From Cytidiella melzeri (Eukaryota > Basidiomycota > Agaricomycetes > Polyporales > Irpicaceae), in assembly GCA_022592445.1 (NCBI GenBank), contig JABYQR010000260.1, positions 1 through 64,000 of the forward strand: 64,000 nucleotides of DNA, written 5' to 3'. Below are positions 45,071-56,010 of the stretch, piece after piece; position 1 is the first letter of the stretch, and each line of letters starts with the position of its first letter. The notes under the pieces are model-generated. The model saw nothing but the letters and a program-made list of their open reading frames with translations, did no database searches and was not told the DNA's origin. Made by a program: the position numbers and the translations under genes.

Positions 45071-45280
45071 AACACACGGGTGCCTAATGCAGTTTTTGCG
45101 CGGATTGTGCGTAGTTCCTCGCGCACAACGTCAATCAGCCTTTTTTTTTACTAAGGACACAATCTTTACATGACAACAAATGTGTGAGAACTGTAACCCA
45201 AAGCCATATGCAAAAATGAGCTTAAACAATGAGAAAAATCTTGCGCGCTCGCGGTGTTGCAAGACTTTTTGCCGCTGCTG
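45071..45280 (+). mobile_element. 3' remnant of the split Tc1/mariner element
   Basis: The right inverted repeat ends at 45280 and is followed by TA. The interior has no coding sequence that I can recognise. Confidence 0.65.
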
Positions 45281-45282
45281 TA

Positions 45283-46336
45283 TTTCGAGCTCCTGTGCCA
45301 CAACGTGCTCTCGTACACTGTCTGAGACAGCACCGGCAATCCAAAACAGTATGGCCAAACTTTTCTCCTCTCTGTCATGGATGGCCTGACTAGCCCTTAA
45401 TTTTCGCAATTTACCTCTTGTTTTTATCTGTAAAACTCCGGGCTGCAGCTCAGTTGCAACCTTTCATGCATAAACTCCTTTGCACGTCTATTAAGCGCCC
45501 GTATCACGTGGCTTAGACGCTCCACACGGTCACATTACTTGCTACTATGTCACACTAGCATGTGACTTAGCTTAAGTAAGACCACATGGCTACAGACACA
45601 TGGCTCAGCCCATAGCTAGGGTTTGACGTCATAGATACCATCCACATGGGCTCCTTATTGTTCTTTCCCTATTGTTCTCTTTATGGAAGGATGTTCTCAC
45701 AGGTGTGGGAATGGAATACAATAGTTGGTCTCCTTTTAGATAGATTCTCTCACGGGTAGAGTTCTTGGCAAGGACTAGACAATAGCTATTGTTCTCTTTT
45801 AGGTAGTTCTTTTGTTCTTCGTTCACACGGCTTCTTGCAAAGTCTGCCCTCAACATGGTCTGTGCGCAGGTCCCTGAAGTCTATATATACTGCTGCATGT
45901 ACGCTCCTAGCCCCCCATCTCGACCTCTTGGTCTTTACTGGGCTAGGTAAGCAACCCCCTCTTGTACTACATAGCTGGTAGTAACAATACTAACTTGGTC
46001 TTTACTGGGCTAGCTTTCTGAATAAGTTTGATAGCTGGTGAACGCATTGTGCTTCACGCCTGCCACCACCTCCTCGTCGTCATCCACACCGTGTCCCTGT
46101 TTGTCACGTTGAGCCCTGTCTCCGTGTCACTCTCCCCTTGGGCAGAAGGATGACGGACACCACGATACCGCGTGGTTCGATGCACTTCATGATGAGTCCA
46201 ACTGGGAAGAGTCAGCGGAGCGCGGTATGCTGAGCAACAGTGGCCGGCCAGCTTGGTTATCCATGGGACCTGAGCTCAACAGAAATCCAACTCCTCCTTC
46301 CTTGGGTGGTAACAGTCCATCTGTGTTGACTTGACG
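45283..46336 (+). pseudogene. Unidentified open frame interrupted by a solo LTR
   Basis: The frame SETAPAIQNSMAKLFSS (to 45372) continues after the solo LTR as PLGQKDDGHHDTAWFDALHD and ends at TGA near 46,336, if the LTR and one copy of its duplication are left out. The composition looks coding. It could be part of a host gene or of another element; the family is not recognised. Confidence 0.4.
45373..46129 (+). repeat. Second solo LTR of the gypsy 1 family
   Basis: 757 bp, TG...CA ends, with the perfect 5-bp duplication CTCTC at 45368-45372 and 46130-46134. It lies outside the Tc1 element. Confidence 0.95.
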
Positions 46337-46450
46337 TTAATCTCCCACCCAATTGTCAGCACTAATGAAACTCCGCTAGGTTCAGGCTGATGGTGGCACA
46401 CCAAGAGCTTGGCGGAGGACTTAGGTGATTTGTGAGCTCATCAATAGCTA

Positions 46451-47014
46451 CAGTCGAACTCCTCTCAACCCATACCCCTTGGGATACGCAGAAAGGTATG
46501 GGTTATCAGAGGTTATGGGAAACAAGAGGTGGCGCTTAATTAAGCGCCCAGGGCTTTGTTGAATGTAACCGTGGAATTGTGTCATAGACTACCAGATTAA
46601 CAATTTGTTGATACCATTAACAGATTGTTATGGGTAGTGCTCTACTATAGTAAAGTTGAGCACACAGGAGTTGGGCTATGCCTTGGTCATGTCGAGGTTA
46701 TTCAATGGGTGCCCTTGCAACACAAGTATTATTGACAATAACACCACATTATGAGCCAATTTGTTCCCAATAGCACTTAAAATCACTTATCATTTCTTAT
46801 TTAGGAGGAAACCGCCCATATCTGGGATATTCAGCCAAAAATTGTGCCATGAAAGTATGGGTTTTTGCTCTCAAAAAGGTATGGATTATGAAGTATGAGG
46901 GGTTTATGGGTTTTAAGCTCAATTTCTATGCAAACCAAGTTGGTCAAGATTACAATGTATGGGTTTTGAGGGGTTATGGGGTTTGAGGGGTATGGGTTAA
47001 GAGGGGTTCAACTG
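46451..47014. mobile_element. Pogo-derived MITE
   Basis: 564 bp, flanked by TA on both sides. Ends CAGTCGAACTCCTCTCAACC (left) and CAGTTGAACCCCTCTTAACC (right, minus strand) match the ends of the full pogo-type element at 60946-63418 (CAGTCGACGCTCTCTTAACC). The interior has the same repeated ATGGGTTAT-type words. No coding capacity. Confidence 0.85.
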
Positions 47015-47034
47015 TAGTACACATGGTAATCTTA

Positions 47035-47185
47035 GGGCCTGATCGGCTGCACATTATGTAGTCGCATTATGGAATAATCCCCCACCAAATAAAACTTAAT
47101 TCGACTTATTTCCACAGCGACTTATTTCCTTATGGGCGGGGGATTATTTATGAGTTGACTACATAATGCGGTGCCAATCAGGCCC
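47035..47185. mobile_element. Harbinger-like MITE
   Basis: 151 bp with inverted ends GGGCCTGATCGGC and GGGCCTGATTGGC followed on each side by a block CATTATGTAGTC. It is flanked by the direct repeat TTA (47032-47034 and 47186-47188), the duplication typical of PIF/Harbinger elements. Confidence 0.85.
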
Positions 47186-47406
47186 TTAGTCATTTACATG
47201 ACACAGTAAAAATAATTAAGAGGGTACAAATTTTAGTATATAAGAGAGTACATAGTTTGGTATATAAGACTGTTACATAGCGTCAAAACTCACTGATGGC
47301 ATTGTAAATCTTCCCCTTTTCCAGCTTTTGATTCCCGACTCTCTCTGTGACCACCACCTCAGTCTTCTCTCTCAATGCTCTAAACTCCACCGATACCTTG
47401 TTAAAA

Positions 47407-47419
47407 GGTTATGAGCCCC
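47407..47419 (+). other. Half-tRNA primer binding site of a copia-like element
   Basis: GGTTATGAGCCCC is complementary to the anticodon stem-loop (CAT anticodon) of initiator tRNA-Met, as used by copia-type elements. The same 13 bases occur at 63760-63772. Upstream, both are preceded by TTGTTA. Confidence 0.55.
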
Positions 47420-47471
47420 GCCTAAGCTCATTCTCTTCACTCTACTTCACTTCTACATCTACTCCTCTCTG

Positions 47472-47805
47472 TTGATGAGCTCTGATCTCGCTGATCAAGC
47501 TCAACTTTGTTGTTCCACTAGAGAGCGACACCAAACCAACTTCCTCAGGGGCACCAGAGCTCAACCCTGTCAAAGAACAACCACTCGCAGGACAACTCCC
47601 ACCTTTACTCCTACTCCTTCTCCTGCTCCTACTACACCTCCTCCCTCGATGTCTTCCACTACTGTCACAAAGACTGATGCTCCCTCAGCTGGACCATCCA
47701 CCTCTAATGTCCCAGACATCGTCTCCCAACCCAGTAACAACGACAATTGTTCATCTCGCTCTGAGGATCGTGAAACGATCCCAGATGCTCGTCATGTCTC
47801 CGCTC
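47472..47805 (+). pseudogene. Start of a retroelement gag-like frame, cut by the next gypsy LTR
   Basis: The frame starts about 50 bp after the primer site with a Ser/Thr/Pro-rich stretch (TRRTTPTFTPTPSPAPTTPP) and runs into the LTR of gypsy element 2 at 47806. No domain is recognisable. Confidence 0.45.
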
Positions 47806-48500
47806 TGTAACAGTAAGGTTACTACTCACCAGATAAGTTGTTAAAATTTGAGGAGATAGAGTGAGATAGAGTGCGAGAGGTGTGGTGAGCGAAGTACTGT
47901 GAGGTACTGAGTAGTCCTTTATCAACAGAGTGGATAAGACTGAGGGGATATGCCCTCAGGAGTGTCTCTATGTATATATGAAGGGGAGGACCCCAGGTAC
48001 TACCCTAAGACCCCTAATACCTACATAAGTAAGTGAAGGAATCTACCTTACCAAGCATGCCCTATGCCCTAGTGGTGTCACTTCAATAATCAACCAATAG
48101 CAATTGTCCCCATGACCTGACCCCATGACCCAGTCTCAAGGCTAGACTTGTTCTAGCTTGTTCTAAGACAAGGCTAGACTTTTCCAGAAGGTTCTAAGAA
48201 CTATGACATCATAGTTCCAGCATGTTCCACAAGGTTCCAGAGAGTTCTATCATGTGATACACAGATAAGGAAAGAAGCGCATCAGTGCATCAGAGACAGA
48301 TGGTGCATCAGCACATCAATTGATAGGCACTGATAATAAGCGCCGGAATAAGCGCCTGATAAGCGCCAGATAAGTGCTGGATAAGCGCCTAAATAGACAC
48401 CGGATAAGTGCTGAATAAGCGCCTGACAAGTGCTTAAATATTCCAATAATACCGTTGCCTGGTAAGGCAAGTCTTGTAGAAACATTGAAAATCTGTGACA
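47806..48500 (-). repeat. 3' LTR of gypsy element 2
   Basis: 695 bp; minus-strand TGTCACAGATTTTCAATG to CTTACTGTTACA. A plus-strand copy lies at 58118-58844. It contains several repeated words of the type AAGCGCCTGATAAGCGCC (48340-48420). Confidence 0.9.
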
Positions 48501-48558
48501 TTACCCCCCCCCTTCTTGCTTTGAACTCCGTGCAAAAAGTTTTGAACAAACACCTTGG

Positions 48559-51500
48559 TCATTGAGTCCACTTTTTCACCATTGTCAAGAGGGTGCCTAA
48601 GCAGTTCCGAGTGACTCTAGCGGTTTCTACCAACGTCCCTGACGGGGTTATCACCTCATTGGCTGATGGTAGTCTAGTCCGTACCCTCCTCGGTTGCGTC
48701 ATTGGATTGTGGATGATCCTTGGTGTGTTGTTTGTAACTTTATACACAGTAGATTGTAGCTGAGCGGATAGCTTGGGATGATCGTCGTAGAATTTCTTGA
48801 TCACTTCTTGAGCGTGCGTGATGTTTTCTACAGGTTCCCACGTGTCGTCGTTTGGTCCGTAGCCTTTCCAGCGTATGTAATCCTGAAGCTTTTTGGCACA
48901 ACCTGTACGTCTTGACTTGAGAATCTTCTCGGCTTTGTATTCTTCTTCTCCGTCGATGATATCTGGCGGAGGCATCTCCAGCTTTTGGCCTTTGAATTTA
49001 GGTTTGTTATACGGTACTAACTTGCTTGCATGGAATACAGGGTGTATCCTTGGTGAACGTTCGGGCCATTCCAGTCTGAATGTGACCGGCGAAAGCTTTT
49101 CAGCAATCTTGAATGGGCCGTAGTACTTGGCTGACAGCTTATGTCCAGATTTTTGGTAGTCTCTCAGATCTAGCATGACCTGATCACCTTCGTTGAAGGG
49201 GACCTTCTGAACGTGCTTGTCATAGTACCATTTCATGCGTTCAGCCGCAAGTTGTAACGCTGCTTTAGCATGCTCTTGAGCTTGCAAGCGATTCCACATG
49301 ATGTCATTCATGTCAGACCTTTTCAGGTCCTTAGTGAGCATTGGACCAGCTCTAGGGTGACTGCGGTATTCGAGGTAGAAAGGCGAGTGCTTAGTTCCTT
49401 TGTGTGCCGCACTGTTGTATGCAAACTCAGCAGTCCAGCCCAGTCGTCATGTAGTTGATCAACGTAGCAACGTAGGCACTGTTCAAGCGTTTGATAAACT
49501 CATTCAGTTTGACCATCAGGCTGCAGATGATATGTGGTGGTCATCGTAGATTCTATCCCTAGCATTTTACACCATTCCTGGAATAAATCTGCTGCAAATT
49601 GTGGACCTCAGTCGGAAATTATTTGCAAAGGTAACCCATGAAGGGTCCAGACTCTCTCGTAGAGTAGAGCTGCAAGATCCTTTGCCCAGAACTCATTTAC
49701 AAAAGGAAAGAAGTGCGCCCTTTTAGTAAGGCGGTCTACGGCTACGCATACAGCATTGAAGCCATCAGACTCCAGTAACTGAGTAATCAGATTGACAGTC
49801 ATGATATTCCATGGTTCGGCCAGAACTGGATTAGGGATGAGTGGTCCATAAGGCTGTTGCAGACAAGTCTTCATCCGCTGACATGTGTCACAGCCTGTCA
49901 TGTATTTCTTGACATCAGTGGTTAAACCTGGCCACCAGTAGTTTCTCGAGATCAGTTTGTACATTTTCCATCTGCCAGGATGTCCAGCAGAAGGTAGATC
50001 GTGATGCATCTGGATAATTTGGTGTCTCAGATCTAATCTCTGATCTTTGGGGATGTAGACTTTTCCACGGTATAGGAGTAATCCGTTCTCAAAATTCCAT
50101 TCCTCTAGTGATTCCTTGAACTTCCTAGAACCAGAGTTAAGTAACTGCTGATAGTCCTTGGTAACTTTGTCGTTCATGAGTTCGACCCGTCTTAGGTTTT
50201 CATTGTTGTTGATAGGCGAGTCATGAGAGTTTTCAATAGCAGAGATGGCAAAAAACTCGGGTTTAAGGAGAATTTTGTCCTTGTTATCGGAATTTACCCT
50301 CTCTTCATGATCTGGCCTCCTGGACAGAGGATCTGCGGTAAGCATGGTCTTTCCAGGTTTGTGCCGGAGCACGAAATTAAATTGCGTGGGGTATAACACC
50401 CATCGTGCTTGTCTCCAAGTCAGCTTCTGGGCATTCCTGAAATATGTCAGGTTTTGGTGATCCGACCATATTTCTACGGTAATCAGATGTCCCTCCAGAT
50501 GTTGACAATACTCTTCCAGGGCGCGGATAATAGCCAACAACTCTTTATCGTATATCTCATAGTTACGTTCATGGACGTTGAGTGATTTAGAGTAGAAGGC
50601 TATTGGATGCCACAGCTTGTCAGCTGGGTCCAGTTGTGATAATACCGCTCCTGTAGCAAAGTCACTAGCGTCTGTTTCCAGACGGAAAGGGTTTTTGTCA
50701 TCTGGTATCCTCAGAATGGGTGCTGACGTAAAAGCCTGTTTCAGACTTTGGAAGGCCTGTTCCTGAGCATCTTTCCAGATCCAGGATTGGTCCTTCTTTG
50801 TTAGAATAGTGAGCGGTTTTGCATGTTTAGCAAAGTCTTTAATGAAACGCCGATAGAAATTGGCAAAGCCTAAGAAGGCTTGGACTTGCTTAACCTTTTC
50901 AGGTCGCGGCCACTCAGTAACTCCGGTGAGTTTGGCTGGATCCATCTCGATGTGTCCATGAGAAATGATCATGCCTAGGTACTCAATGCAATCTTTTTCA
51001 AAAAAGCATTTTTCCGGTTTGGCAAATAGATCATTCTCACGTAGACACTTGAGCACTTCCTGTGTGATGCAACGGTTTAATGGTTTTCAGCTCCGGCTCA
51101 CGGACTCTTAGTTACCGGGTTTCCTTTTGTATTCCGTATATGGTCGCTTTATTGTTCTTTCATCACGCGGACACATCTGTACCACAGATATTCCTTTTTG
51201 GGTCGCCTGAGGGCTCTGTCTTATATACCTTCGCCCCCGCTCCTGACACTCCATCGTGCTCTTTCTCTTTCGCACCTGGAGTGAGTATTCTTCGTTGTCC
51301 CTCACATATGCAATATGCTCACAGCCTGTACCTTTAGTTAACTCGCTCTGCTCGTGTGTCTTAGGTACAGTCATTATGCTAATCGTGCTCTTTCTCTTTC
51401 GCACCTGGATTAACTCGCTCTGCTCGTGTGTCTTAGGTCCTTACGACGGCAAGTGGGATTACGACTGCGCATACATCCCTGCCTCTAGACGTGTTGAATT

Positions 51501-52538
51501 CATTCAACCGGCTTTACGGTTTTCCTTTTTGTCTTCAGTGAAGATAAGGATGTCGTTGAGATACACCATGACATGTCCTTCTAAGATCAAATCACTCAGA
51601 ATTTCATTCATCATGGCTTGGAACGTCGCAGGTGCATTGCTGAAACCAAAATACATCACCTTGGCTGCAAAAAGGCCACGGTGTGTGATGAACGCTGTCT
51701 GCCATTTGTCACCCTTTCAGATGCAAACATTATTGTATCCCCATCTAAGATCAATCTTTGAGAAGACCTTAGCCTTGCTTAACAAATTGATTAAAATGTT
51801 AATGCAAGGTATGGGGTACCGGTTTTTCACCGTGATGTCGTTCAGTTTTTGGTTGTTTTGCACAAGGCGCAACGAGCCATCTTTCTGCTTGACAAAGAAC
51901 ACAGGTGCTGCAATCGGACTCTTTGATTTGCGGATGTAACCTTTTCGGAGTTCCTCTTTGATCCATTGATCTAGAGAATTCTCTTCCATTGGAGACAGCA
52001 GGTATAGTTGAGCCACTTTGGGAAGGGAGGCACCTTCCTCAAATTTGATCGCGTGATTGTACGGTTTGCGTAATGGCATGTGTTCTGATTTTTTCTTTGA
52101 AAAGACGTCACCAAATTCCCATAGATATTTTGGTACTAATGGTTTCCAATTGACGGATTCTTGTTTGTCAAAGCTGTCTTCAAAGCCCTCATCTTCCTTG
52201 CCAGAAAGTTCAGCAATTATTTCTGCTATTTCTTGGTCTTCTGGATTGTCTAAGTCGATCCAGTGGATGTGAGGGTTGTCCGGGTTGACACTTCCTATTC
52301 CGTCCAGGTTGTCTGACACCAAACGTCCCTTAGGTAACTCAAGCTCATCAATCTCTTCTTGAGTTACAGTGATGTTTTTACGAGCTCTTGGGGCACAGAG
52401 TTCAGGACATCTGGTAAATCTGCACTTGCCATTTGCCCAATCTATCTCCGGATTGTGGCGGGATAAAAAGGTCATCCCAATAATCATTTGTTTACTACCA
52501 AGATCAGTGACGAGCATGTGTTGTCTTGCTCTGTGCAA
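48559..52538 (-). pseudogene. Gypsy element 2 pol, inactive
   Basis: Pieces: 52538-51717 (protease end and RT fingers, HARQHMLVTDLGSKQMIIGM, RLVQNNQKLNDITVKNRYPI), about 51,716-51,510 (RT catalytic strand), 51056-49608 (RT thumb, RNase H LETDASDFATGAVL, integrase finger HQIIQMHHDLPSAGHPG) and 49341-48559 (integrase C-terminus and chromodomain YIRWKGYGPNDDTWEPVEN). The RT catalytic motif reads VYLNDILIF, so YLDD is changed to YLND. Several in-frame stops lie between 49,341 and 49,608, in the DDE region. Confidence 0.88.
51073..51510. mobile_element. Short insertion inside the RT of gypsy element 2, with an internal duplication
   Basis: The RT frame runs to FTEDKK at about 51,510 and resumes at ITQEVLKCLREN near 51,072, so roughly 430 bp were added. 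The insert contains a partial tandem repeat: CTCTTTCTCTTTCGCACCTG occurs near 51,260 and 51,390, and TTAACTCGCTCTGCTCGTGT near 51,338 and 51,411. No inverted repeats or coding are clear. The ends are approximate. Confidence 0.6.
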
Positions 52539-52624
52539 ACCTTTTTTTTAGGTATGCACGTACTGAATGAGTGATTTGACCATCTTTATTAGGAGTACCG
52601 TTGACATTGATGACGTTAAACAGT

Positions 52625-53500
52625 GATGCCACAGTGCGTATCTCTCACCCTGTATCACGTTCTCCTTCATTGCGACCCCCTTTTTGTGTTCCTACTGCGT
52701 TTATGTCACTGTGTTACTTACTGTGTTGTGTTTCTCCTTCACTGCGGCCCCCTTTTACAGCCGCCCCTTCTCTTTCTCAAGGCTACTGAGTCTTACTGTG
52801 TTCTTCTTCACTGCAACCCACCGCCCCTTTTTTTTCTCAAGGCTCCTGCAATTTATACTGTGTTTATACTGTGTTCCCATTGTGTTTTCTACTGTGTTTC
52901 CCATCGTGTTTTGCGTTATCCTCTTGCAATGAGCCAGTGCAATCCTTTCTCTCCCATATTACCATACCACTTGCTCTCCCCCCTCTTGTGCTATCATGTT
53001 CCAATCGTTAGCCTTTCTTCATCACTGTGTTGTCCCTAGCGCTATCGCTTTTACACTACTTTCCTTTGCAACAATTTAGTTCTATCGCCCTTTGCATTGC
53101 ATTGCATTGCATCCCATTGCTTTCCTTTGCCTCCCCTTGCTTTGCTGCGCGTTGCATTCCCTCACCTTGCTTTGCTTCACCTCACATCACATTGCTTGGC
53201 TTTACTTTACATCTTTCTACCCAGAACTGTTCCCTGCTACCCAATTGAAGCTAGCGCTTTCGGCCTTGCACTCCGAGTCCCTGATTGTGCAGTCTATCGC
53301 ACTTTAGCTGTTCATCGCATTGCTACAGACAATGTTCTATTGGCATCTCCTTGCCTCCAGATGCATTGCTATACCTCTATCACTCTTTTGCACCACTGTT
53401 CCTCTTGCTCCAAACCCTGCAAATGCATCACCACTCACCCAAGTCTAGGTGCAGCCTAGGACTCTTGGACCCACTTGCAACCTACATTCACGCATACCCT
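52625..53500. repeat. Low-complexity pyrimidine-rich region with degenerate repeats
   Basis: The plus strand is strongly C/T-biased. Degenerate words recur: CTCCTTCACTGCGGCCCCCT (three variants between 52,665 and 52,825), ACTGTGTT (many copies to about 53,030) and TTGCATTGCATTGCAT near 53,090-53,110. The open frames here are Leu/Cys/Phe-rich artefacts. It sits exactly where gypsy element 2 is broken. Confidence 0.7.
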
Positions 53501-53539
53501 CAACCCCTGCTTAAACACGTAATCGCCTCTCGCGAGGTC

Positions 53540-53907
53540 ATTTGTGTCTGTGCCCGGTCCCTTTGTGTCCGGGGGGTGTGTTAGTGTCACATTGGGCTCC
53601 TCCTCCTTCTCCTGCCTCTCGCTCTTGGCCTTTCAACAAAGAAGCTCGGCCTTGTGAGCAGCAGCAGTACCTACAAGAGGAATCAGTCACACCATACCCA
53701 ATCCCAACTCCAAGAATGCACTTTAGGAAGACATGTTCTCTAGGAAGAAAAAGCGACAAGTGGAAGATGTGGGAGAGGGGGCTGAGGGGAAAAGTATGAA
53801 GTTCAAACCCAGGCCCCTACTCAGGCTTATATGAGTTACGATTGATCTCCAATCTCAACTCAGGAAATGCCATGGCCTCATGGGATTTGGCCCTTAAGGG
53901 GAGGTAC
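53540..53907 (+). mobile_element. 3' interior and purine tract of another LTR retroelement
   Basis: A short frame ends at about 53,799 (GRKSDKWKMWERGLRGKV). It is followed by a purine tract (AAGGGGAGG at 53896-53904) immediately before TGTTACAATCTGAATT at 53908, which looks like the start of an LTR. The LTR end could not be placed, and no pol is present. Confidence 0.45.
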
Positions 53908-54593
53908 TGTTACAATCTGAATTGGATCACATAATAAGGACCAAACTTCCAATCACTCCGGCATCTTTTCGCCACTACCCCGCGTACTCATCAACCCATG
54001 CTCCCAAACATACCCCAAACCCTTCACAACTTTGTCATCATACCTATCCACATCCAACACCTACCTTGTGCTTTCTGCTTCATCCGTATCCCAACTCCAA
54101 TCCAAATCCGGTAAACTTCCTGAACACTTACCCAGATAACTTTCCATATATACGTCTCCTATCAGACTTCTACCATGTAGTAGTATATAAGCTGATCCAA
54201 CTTGTACAGTAGAAGTCTTAAGTCTGAATATTATTTAGATTCCCCACTCTACTTCATTCTGCTTCACTAGCTGAAGTACTCTTACTTGTTGTTGCCTGAC
54301 TTCTGTTCATTGTCCAACTATTCTGATCTAAATCTGATCTCAATCCCAAGAACCCAGAGGTCAAATCTCTGAACTTGTTAAGTCCAAATACTGAGTCTGA
54401 GAGTTTCCGAGAGGCGCAGCTTACTTAGCTGAAGCCGAGGACTCACTTTGTTCCCCCTTGTGCCAATTCCGATCCCAACAACCTTGTTGTCAATCAGCCC
54501 CAAGCATGACCTGATCCAATAGGCACAGGTCTTAACAAGCAGCCTACACACATTAGGTAAGTTTAGTGTTACTATATGACTGTACATGAGGTT
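53908..54593. other. Probable LTR followed by unassigned sequence
   Basis: Begins TGTTACAATC after a purine tract, contains a TATA-like stretch near 54,148-54,190, and later C/T-rich leader-like sequence. No gene was seen. Confidence 0.35.
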
Positions 54594-55500
54594 TCACATA
54601 CCAGTGTCTTTTGTAATTGCTTGCAGCTCCTCTGAGTGATGAATATTGCGATTATCAAGTACAAGGACACTTTGTGGCTCAGGGTACGGATTACTGAGTG
54701 GTATCTTTAAGCAGAATAAACCATTACAAAGTTGGTAGCAAGTTGAAGTAGTGAGAACATACCATAGCTTCCCAAACGAAGCAAGCAAAGTGTACTGGCA
54801 TCACTGAGCCCTCAATGAGATCATATGTAACAATCCCATCAAGAGTTAGCAGTGGTTAAATGCTAATACGCTGGCTGTGTACAAACATTGCACGCTGGAC
54901 GCAAGGAGATTCTATCTCCAAATGACCATACCAGCACTCATGTGTGTGCTGATCCTTGTGCGACTTGTATGTGTACATAAGCATGTTCGGATCTGGTACC
55001 AGTGTTGCAAAGTGGTTTCAATAGGCTGCACGGAGTAGATTGTTACGCTTTACATTGAGGTGATAAGAATGACTACAGTGTGACAGCTGGATTGAAGCAT
55101 ATCCTGGCCTACCAGCTGCTTTTTTCCATACTCTCTTTCTAGACAGCCTCAAGCAACAAAGGGTCTAGCAGAATGTTGGAATGGAGATGTCAAGATCATG
55201 TCACTCAAGTAGTTTGAGCTGCAGTTTATCAAGATAATATGATTGGTGATGAGAAAGAAGGCTGTGTATGTAGTTGACATCTTTCTGAGTCATGACACGG
55301 CCACGGCCACGCTGGCAAGGAAAGGAATTATAGGCCATCCCAAAGTGGCTATAGCTGTTCAACAAATTGTACACGAGTGACTTGCTCACACCAAGAATGT
55401 GTGCAATGTTCTTCACTGAGTAGCCTTGTTTATGGAAGAGGACAGGGATTCAGACCTTCAAGTCAAGGAAGCGTTGCTTGGCATTGTGAGTACGTGCCAT
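54594..55500 (-). pseudogene. Decayed Tc1/IS630-type transposase (DDE_3 family)
   Basis: The ATG at 55500 gives MARTHNAKQRFLDLKV, then a TGA, then IPVLFHKQGYSVKNIAHILG and SKSLVYNLLNSY (helix-turn-helix), GRGRVMTQKDVNYIHSLLSH and KLQLKLLE before another stop. The middle is decayed. The end has LDGIVTYDLIEGSV, then after what looks like an intron PEPQSVLVLDNRNIHHSEEL, the DDE_3 second-Asp block. The first TGA sits where CGA would keep the frame, which suggests C-to-T decay. Confidence 0.8.
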
Positions 55501-55859
55501 TGGCAGATATGGAAAAAGGTATTGACAATGATCTGTGTACACTGCAGCATTATATATGTTGTCGGACGCTGATACGTCCGGAAACCACTGGACATGCAAC
55601 AAGCTCAAACGGGAACCCCTTCTTGCAAACAAGCAGAGCTCCTTGTCACTCAAGAGCCCTTGCCAGACGTCTCGAGGATAGCCCAAGAGCTGGTTCTGAA
55701 GCTTGCTTCTTGGGCTGGTTCTACCGCTTGCATCTCGAGCTTGTTTATACAGCTTGTGTCTCAAGCTTGTCTATGGCTCAGCCCTTTGGGCACTTGAGCT
55801 TGTGCTCCCTCGAGTTATGAGATGAGTTCTCACGCAAGTCCTTGTCCATGTAAAGCTCA

Positions 55860-56010
55860 GCACGGGTGCACCTGTAGGTCTACCTGCACCTGTACCTGCA
55901 GGTATACAAGAGAATCAATCTCCTACCTGCACCTGTACAGGTTTGATAGTGCCAGGTACCCACACCTGCAAGTGTGGGTACTTGCTGCCTACAGGTCAAC
56001 CTGCAGGTCA
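55860..56010. repeat. Cluster of palindromic ACCTG/CAGGT words
   Basis: At least ten copies of CACCTGYA, ACCTGCA or their complements occur in 150 bp (for example ACCTGCACCTGTACCTGCAG near 55,885). They include E-box-like CANNTG and PstI-like CTGCAG palindromes. Function unknown. Confidence 0.7.

Larger units (their letters stand above)
47806..52624 (-). mobile_element. Chromodomain Ty3/gypsy retrotransposon 2, 5'-truncated
   Basis: Minus-strand order: protease, RT, RNase H, integrase, chromodomain, purine tract (complement of 48501-48515), then the 3' LTR (48500-47806). The 5' end is lost: protease coding (SLFNVINVNGTPNKDGQI) stops near 52624, and low-complexity DNA follows where gag and the 5' LTR should be. 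A separate insertion of about 430 bp splits RT. Confidence 0.88.

Noticed and set aside
52623..53459. Long plus-strand frames rich in Leu, Cys and Phe
   Set aside because: They arise from the C/T-rich low-complexity tract in all three frames and do not look like a protein.
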